A stretch of DNA of 46,891 nt from Fibrobacteria bacterium. Its GTDB lineage: Bacteria > Fibrobacterota > Fibrobacteria > UBA11236. Below, in pieces: positions 43,714 to 46,891 of this stretch (position 1 is the first letter of the stretch; every line of letters begins with the position of its first letter). The stretch covers positions 1 through 46,891 of the forward strand of contig JAJNBB010000013.1 in the NCBI GenBank assembly GCA_021155885.1, written 5' to 3'. The notes beneath the pieces are model-generated. The model did not search any database and had not been told where the DNA came from. It saw only the letters and a list, made by a program, of their open reading frames with translations. Both the position numbers and the translations under genes were made by a program.

Positions 43714-46700
43714 ATGACGATGCATTCTATACACCAAACCTTTCGCGATTCGGCACGCCGCGGGCTCTTCGCGGCGGCGCTGCTGGCGCTTCCCTTGGTC
43801 GCGGCACCGTACGGGGAATTTTCGAACTCCCAGGACCTGAACAGCGTCCACGGCTATATGTACGGCAAGGCGAACGTGCTGCGCAACGGCTCTTTCGAAG
43901 CCAATCGCTCCTTGACCGAATGGGACGGCTGGTGGGAGGGCAAATCGATCAATCCTTCCGTGCTGGAGCCGGCCGACGAAAATACCCTTATTTCTCCCTT
44001 CGAGGGAAACCGGCAGCTCGCCGTCCACTATCGTCGTCCGGCCGGGACGGATTCCGCGACGAAGGTGATGTCGGATTTTTTCCCGCTGAAGCCGAATCGG
44101 CAGTACACACTGACCATTCGCTACCGCTCGCAGGGGAGTGCGAATAGCGCTTTCATGCCCGTTCTCACCCAGTGGCGCGCGCGCGGCCTAAGCAACAATG
44201 CGTCCTTGGGGACCTTCTCTCCCGTCCTCGACGGGGACGGATCCTCCTTCCTCGTGCGGGGGGACACGCTGGCTCCCTACTCGAACAACATGTGGGGCTG
44301 GGCGACCTACCAGCAAACCTTCAATACCAGCGGGGCTGCTGCCTTCGGCACCCTGCATCTGCTTTATAGCCGCACGCCCGGCGACGAGGGCACTTTCGCC
44401 TTCGACGGGGTCTCGATCGTCGAGGGGGCATCGCCCGAAAATCCCGCGGCCGTGACGCGTAAATACCTGGACGGCGAGAATCGTCTTCTTCAAACGATCG
44501 TAGAGAACGGTGACGAGGCCATCCTCGGCGCTATGCTCTACGACAGCCTGGGCCGGATCTTGAGAACGGCCTTGCCGGTCGGGGTACCGGTCGGAACCAC
44601 GCGAGGCGCCTACTACTTCGACGCGCTCGGAAGCTTCGAATACAATGACATGCTGAGCAGTTTCTACAACCCTTCCGGTGGCCCGAATCTGGGACCGGTC
44701 GTTTTCGGTGAAAACCCCGTCTATCCCCCCGCCGATGGGTACCCATATTCGGAAACCCGTTACGAAAGCTCCCCCCTGGGCCGCGTGATCGAAGTCTCTG
44801 GCCCCGGCACCTCCTGGAAGATGGGATCGGGCCATACCGCCACCACCGCCTATTCATCCACGCCCCTGGTGGATGATTACTCCACGCTCCCCGCCCCCAG
44901 CAGCGACAATGGGCAATTCTTCGTCAAGGTGTTCACCAGCCCCGATGGCGAGGTGACGCGCGAGTTCACCGACCGCATGGGCCGCTTGACGCGCCGCGCC
45001 TCGCTGCTGGACGGCAATTGGATCAACACTGACTACGCCTACGACGGCGCCGGAAATCTCGTAGAGGTCCAGGCCCCCTATACCAATGGGTCCCGGATGA
45101 CGACGACGAAAGCCTTCGACTTCGTGAAGCAGATGACGGAGGAAACGACGCCTTCCACGGGAACGACCACATTCCTGTATGACGACCTGGGCAGGCTGCG
45201 TTTTTCTTCCACCGAGCAGCAGCGCGCCGACGGAACGTTCTCCTACCTCAAATACGATAATCTGGGTCGAGTGCTCGAAACCGGCGAAATACTCTACCCC
45301 CCCTACTTCCATCACGGGAACGCCAACTTCTCCGATTTCCCGTGCCTCGACTGCGGCGATTTTACCATCTCCCCGTCGCACCTCCGCGTGCGTACGATGA
45401 ACCATTACGATGACACGCTTTATTCGGCCCTCACCTGCGGTGGCACGCCCTTGGCTCCGCCCGCCGTGACCGCGGGGAACCTCGCCTTCCTGGCGCTCAA
45501 TTCCAGCGGGGCTATCGTCTCGGCCGGGTATGATTTATACAGCACCTTCCTCGCGGCTCGCTCCACCCTCGACGGGGTGGACGAAGGAGAAGCTTCGATT
45601 CTCTTCTTGGCTCCCGTCGAGGACCAAAGCTATTCCCCGATGGCCAGCGGACAGGCCATCGACCTCCGCGTGAACGAAGACCTGCGCTTCACCGTCCGGG
45701 GCATGACCCCGGCGCACGAGGACTGGGCGTCGACCCTGTCCGACTTCAACGAAGAGGCCGAGAAGCTGGGACTTTCCCAATTCGTCGCGGGCCGTAACCT
45801 CTTGGGCCGCCTGGCCAAGACGACGACGTGCAACTACGAGCTGGCGGACTCCCTGGATGCGGCCTATCCCCTCGAGGTGTCGAAGACCTTCCGGTACGAT
45901 GCCCAAGGCAATATCGTCGAAGTGGTCGAGGTGAATGGCTACGTCGACGATGCATCCCAAAGAATCCAGGTCACGCGCAATACCTACGACCTTCAGAACC
46001 GGCCGCTCTCGAAGAAGGTCTGCGGCGACCTGGCCTGCAACCCGGGCAACAGCCACATCGAGTACTTCGTCTACGACCCCCAGGGCCGGCTGGCATCCAT
46101 TCAGGACAAGAACAACCAGCCCCTGGTGACCAACTATTACAACGCGATCGGGCAGCTGGGGGCCCAGTCTTTCAACGGGGCCGGGGAAGAAGCCCCCTTG
46201 TCCCGCCGGTATAGCTACCGGGCCCAGGGATGGCTGGATAGCATGCGGGTGCTCGACGACGAGAACGCCATGGTTTTCAAGGAGACGCTGTACTACGAGA
46301 ACGGGTCCTCGCCGCGTTACGGAGGCGACATTTCACGGGCGGACGTGGCCTTGGCTTCCAGCGTAAGCTCCACCTATCGCAACCTCTCCTACGCGTATCA
46401 GTACGATGATCTCGGGCGCCTGACCACGGCCGCTCCCACCCCCACGAACATCTATGCGGACGCGGCTTATGCCTACCTGCCGGATGGACGCCTGTCCTAT
46501 TTCGACCAAGGTGACCGGGTGACATTGAGTTACTACTACGATGCGTACGGCCGTCTCGATCAGGCGACCGGTTCTTCCGGGGACTTTGGGCGGAATTTCG
46601 CTGCCAACGGCGGGCATCCCTTCGTGTATGATGAAAGCGGCAACCTGACCGTCGACCACTCCAAAGGCAGCGGCACTCCCTTGAAAATCTATTATAGGCC

Positions 46701-46891
46701 CGATGGCCTGCCCTACTTGTTCACCTATGCCGGCGGGAACAAAATCTTCATGGCCTATGATGAATCGGGCCGCCGGGTTTCTAAAATCAAGCGAAATGGC
46801 GGCACCTGGCAGGACACAAAGACATATTTTAGCTCAGGCAAGGAACTCCGTGAGGTAAACGTGGGCCAGGACCGGATATTCTACTCGATGG
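43714..46891 (+). CDS. Secreted RHS/YD-repeat protein, second of a pair (3' end outside window)
   Basis: An uninterrupted frame of 1059 codons runs to the window edge from an ATG 11 bases after the previous stop, with GGGGGAA as ribosome site. A signal peptide (RGLFAAALLALPLVAA) is followed by a carbohydrate-binding-like domain (NVLRNGSFEANRSLTEWDGW ... TFAFDGVSIVEG, about 50-235). YD repeats then continue: YDSLGRILRT, YAYDGAGNLVEV, FLYDDLGRLRFS, KYDNLGRVLET, FRYDAQGNIVEV, YDPQGRLASIQD, YQYDDLGRLTTA, YDAYGRLDQATG, YDESGNLTVD and YDESGRRVSKI. RHS shells wrap and carry a variable C-terminal domain, often a toxin; that tip and any immunity gene lie beyond 46891. The export signal distinguishes it from type VI-secreted Rhs proteins. 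Confidence 0.9.
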   Translation, partial: MTMHSIHQTFRDSARRGLFAAALLALPLVAAPYGEFSNSQDLNSVHGYMYGKANVLRNGSFEANRSLTEWDGWWEGKSINPSVLEPADENTLISPFEGNRQLAVHYRRPAGTDSATKVMSDFFPLKPNRQYTLTIRYRSQGSANSAFMPVLTQWRARGLSNNASLGTFSPVLDGDGSSFLVRGDTLAPYSNNMWGWATYQQTFNTSGAAAFGTLHLLYSRTPGDEGTFAFDGVSIVEGASPENPAAVTRKYLDGENRLLQTIVENGDEAILGAMLYDSLGRILRTALPVGVPVGTTRGAYYFDALGSFEYNDMLSSFYNPSGGPNLGPVVFGENPVYPPADGYPYSETRYESSPLGRVIEVSGPGTSWKMGSGHTATTAYSSTPLVDDYSTLPAPSSDNGQFFVKVFTSPDGEVTREFTDRMGRLTRRASLLDGNWINTDYAYDGAGNLVEVQAPYTNGSRMTTTKAFDFVKQMTEETTPSTGTTTFLYDDLGRLRFSSTEQQRADGTFSYLKYDNLGRVLETGEILYPPYFHHGNANFSDFPCLDCGDFTISPSHLRVRTMNHYDDTLYSALTCGGTPLAPPAVTAGNLAFLALNSSGAIVSAGYDLYSTFLAARSTLDGVDEGEASILFLAPVEDQSYSPMASGQAIDLRVNEDLRFTVRGMTPAHEDWASTLSDFNEEAEKLGLSQFVAGRNLLGRLAKTTTCNYELADSLDAAYPLEVSKTFRYDAQGNIVEVVEVNGYVDDASQRIQVTRNTYDLQNRPLSKKVCGDLACNPGNSHIEYFVYDPQGRLASIQDKNNQPLVTNYYNAIGQLGAQSFNGAGEEAPLSRRYSYRAQGWLDSMRVLDDENAMVFKETLYYENGSSPRYGGDISRADVALASSVSSTYRNLSYAYQYDDLGRLTTAAPTPTNIYADAAYAYLPDGRLSYFDQGDRVTLSYYYDAYGRLDQATGSSGDFGRNFAANGGHPFVYDESGNLTVDHSKGSGTPLKIYYRPDGLPYLFTYAGGNKIFMAYDESGRRVSKIKRNGGTWQDTKTYFSSGKELREVNVGQDRIFYSM

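Overview
The window is about 46.9 kb of GC-rich bacterial chromosome ending inside a gene at both edges. Gene content points to the FCB group, most likely Fibrobacterota or a close relative. The clues are an OmpH/Skp chaperone and C-terminal intramolecular-chaperone-like domain of the FCB type, secreted modular proteins with C-terminal beta-domains resembling sorting tails, giant RHS-like proteins opening with the 'NLSTGDFSYSIPV...GLGWNL' type of N-terminus common in Bacteroidota relatives, and a fused-subunit 2-oxoacid:ferredoxin oxidoreductase. This placement is an inference from family resemblance, not from a marker gene.

Left part (1-9.4 kb): the end of a secreted polysaccharide-deacetylase-like protein with a strong terminator; a truncated haemoglobin carried as a lipoprotein; a 57-aa membrane protein preceded by an 11-G tract; a glgM/glgA-glgE pair (GlgE route of alpha-glucan synthesis); a small zinc-ribbon protein; ptsP (EI-Ntr), convergent with dnaA across a perfect palindrome. 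Middle (9.6-18 kb): a membrane protein, a squalene-synthase-like enzyme, two tandem lspA genes, an rluD-type pseudouridine synthase, a methyltransferase, a modular secreted protein, a 56-aa membrane protein and, on the minus strand, an HExxH lipoprotein.

A minus-strand block (25.6-18.2 kb) holds aroD, a large protease/beta-propeller/outer-membrane-barrel protein, ptsN (EIIA-Ntr) and topB. ptsP and ptsN together give both ends of a PTS-Ntr relay; no NPr gene is in the window. To the right lie a helical secreted protein diverging from aroD, korAB, a two-helix membrane protein and a GH13 alpha-glucosidase.

The right third (32-46.9 kb) looks like accessory DNA. A tyrosine recombinase and an excisionase-like gene, coupled by an ATGA overlap, sit behind AT-rich control DNA with two inverted repeats over a well-formed promoter. 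Next comes a same-strand surface cluster: a DUF2341/LamG protein with a C-terminal chaperone-like domain, OmpH, a lipoprotein, a 2161-aa RHS-like protein and a second RHS/YD-repeat protein open to the window end. These look like components and helpers of one exported surface assembly; the RHS tip, where a toxin would lie, is outside the window.

Small dispersed repeats are notable: GTAGGGGCG-type palindromes (one inside glgE, one between ptsP and dnaA, one at the start of the protease/barrel gene), 7-nt tandem repeats after rluD and topB, and a GCGGGAAT-type hairpin after glgE. No rRNA, tRNA, CRISPR array or recognisable oriC was seen.
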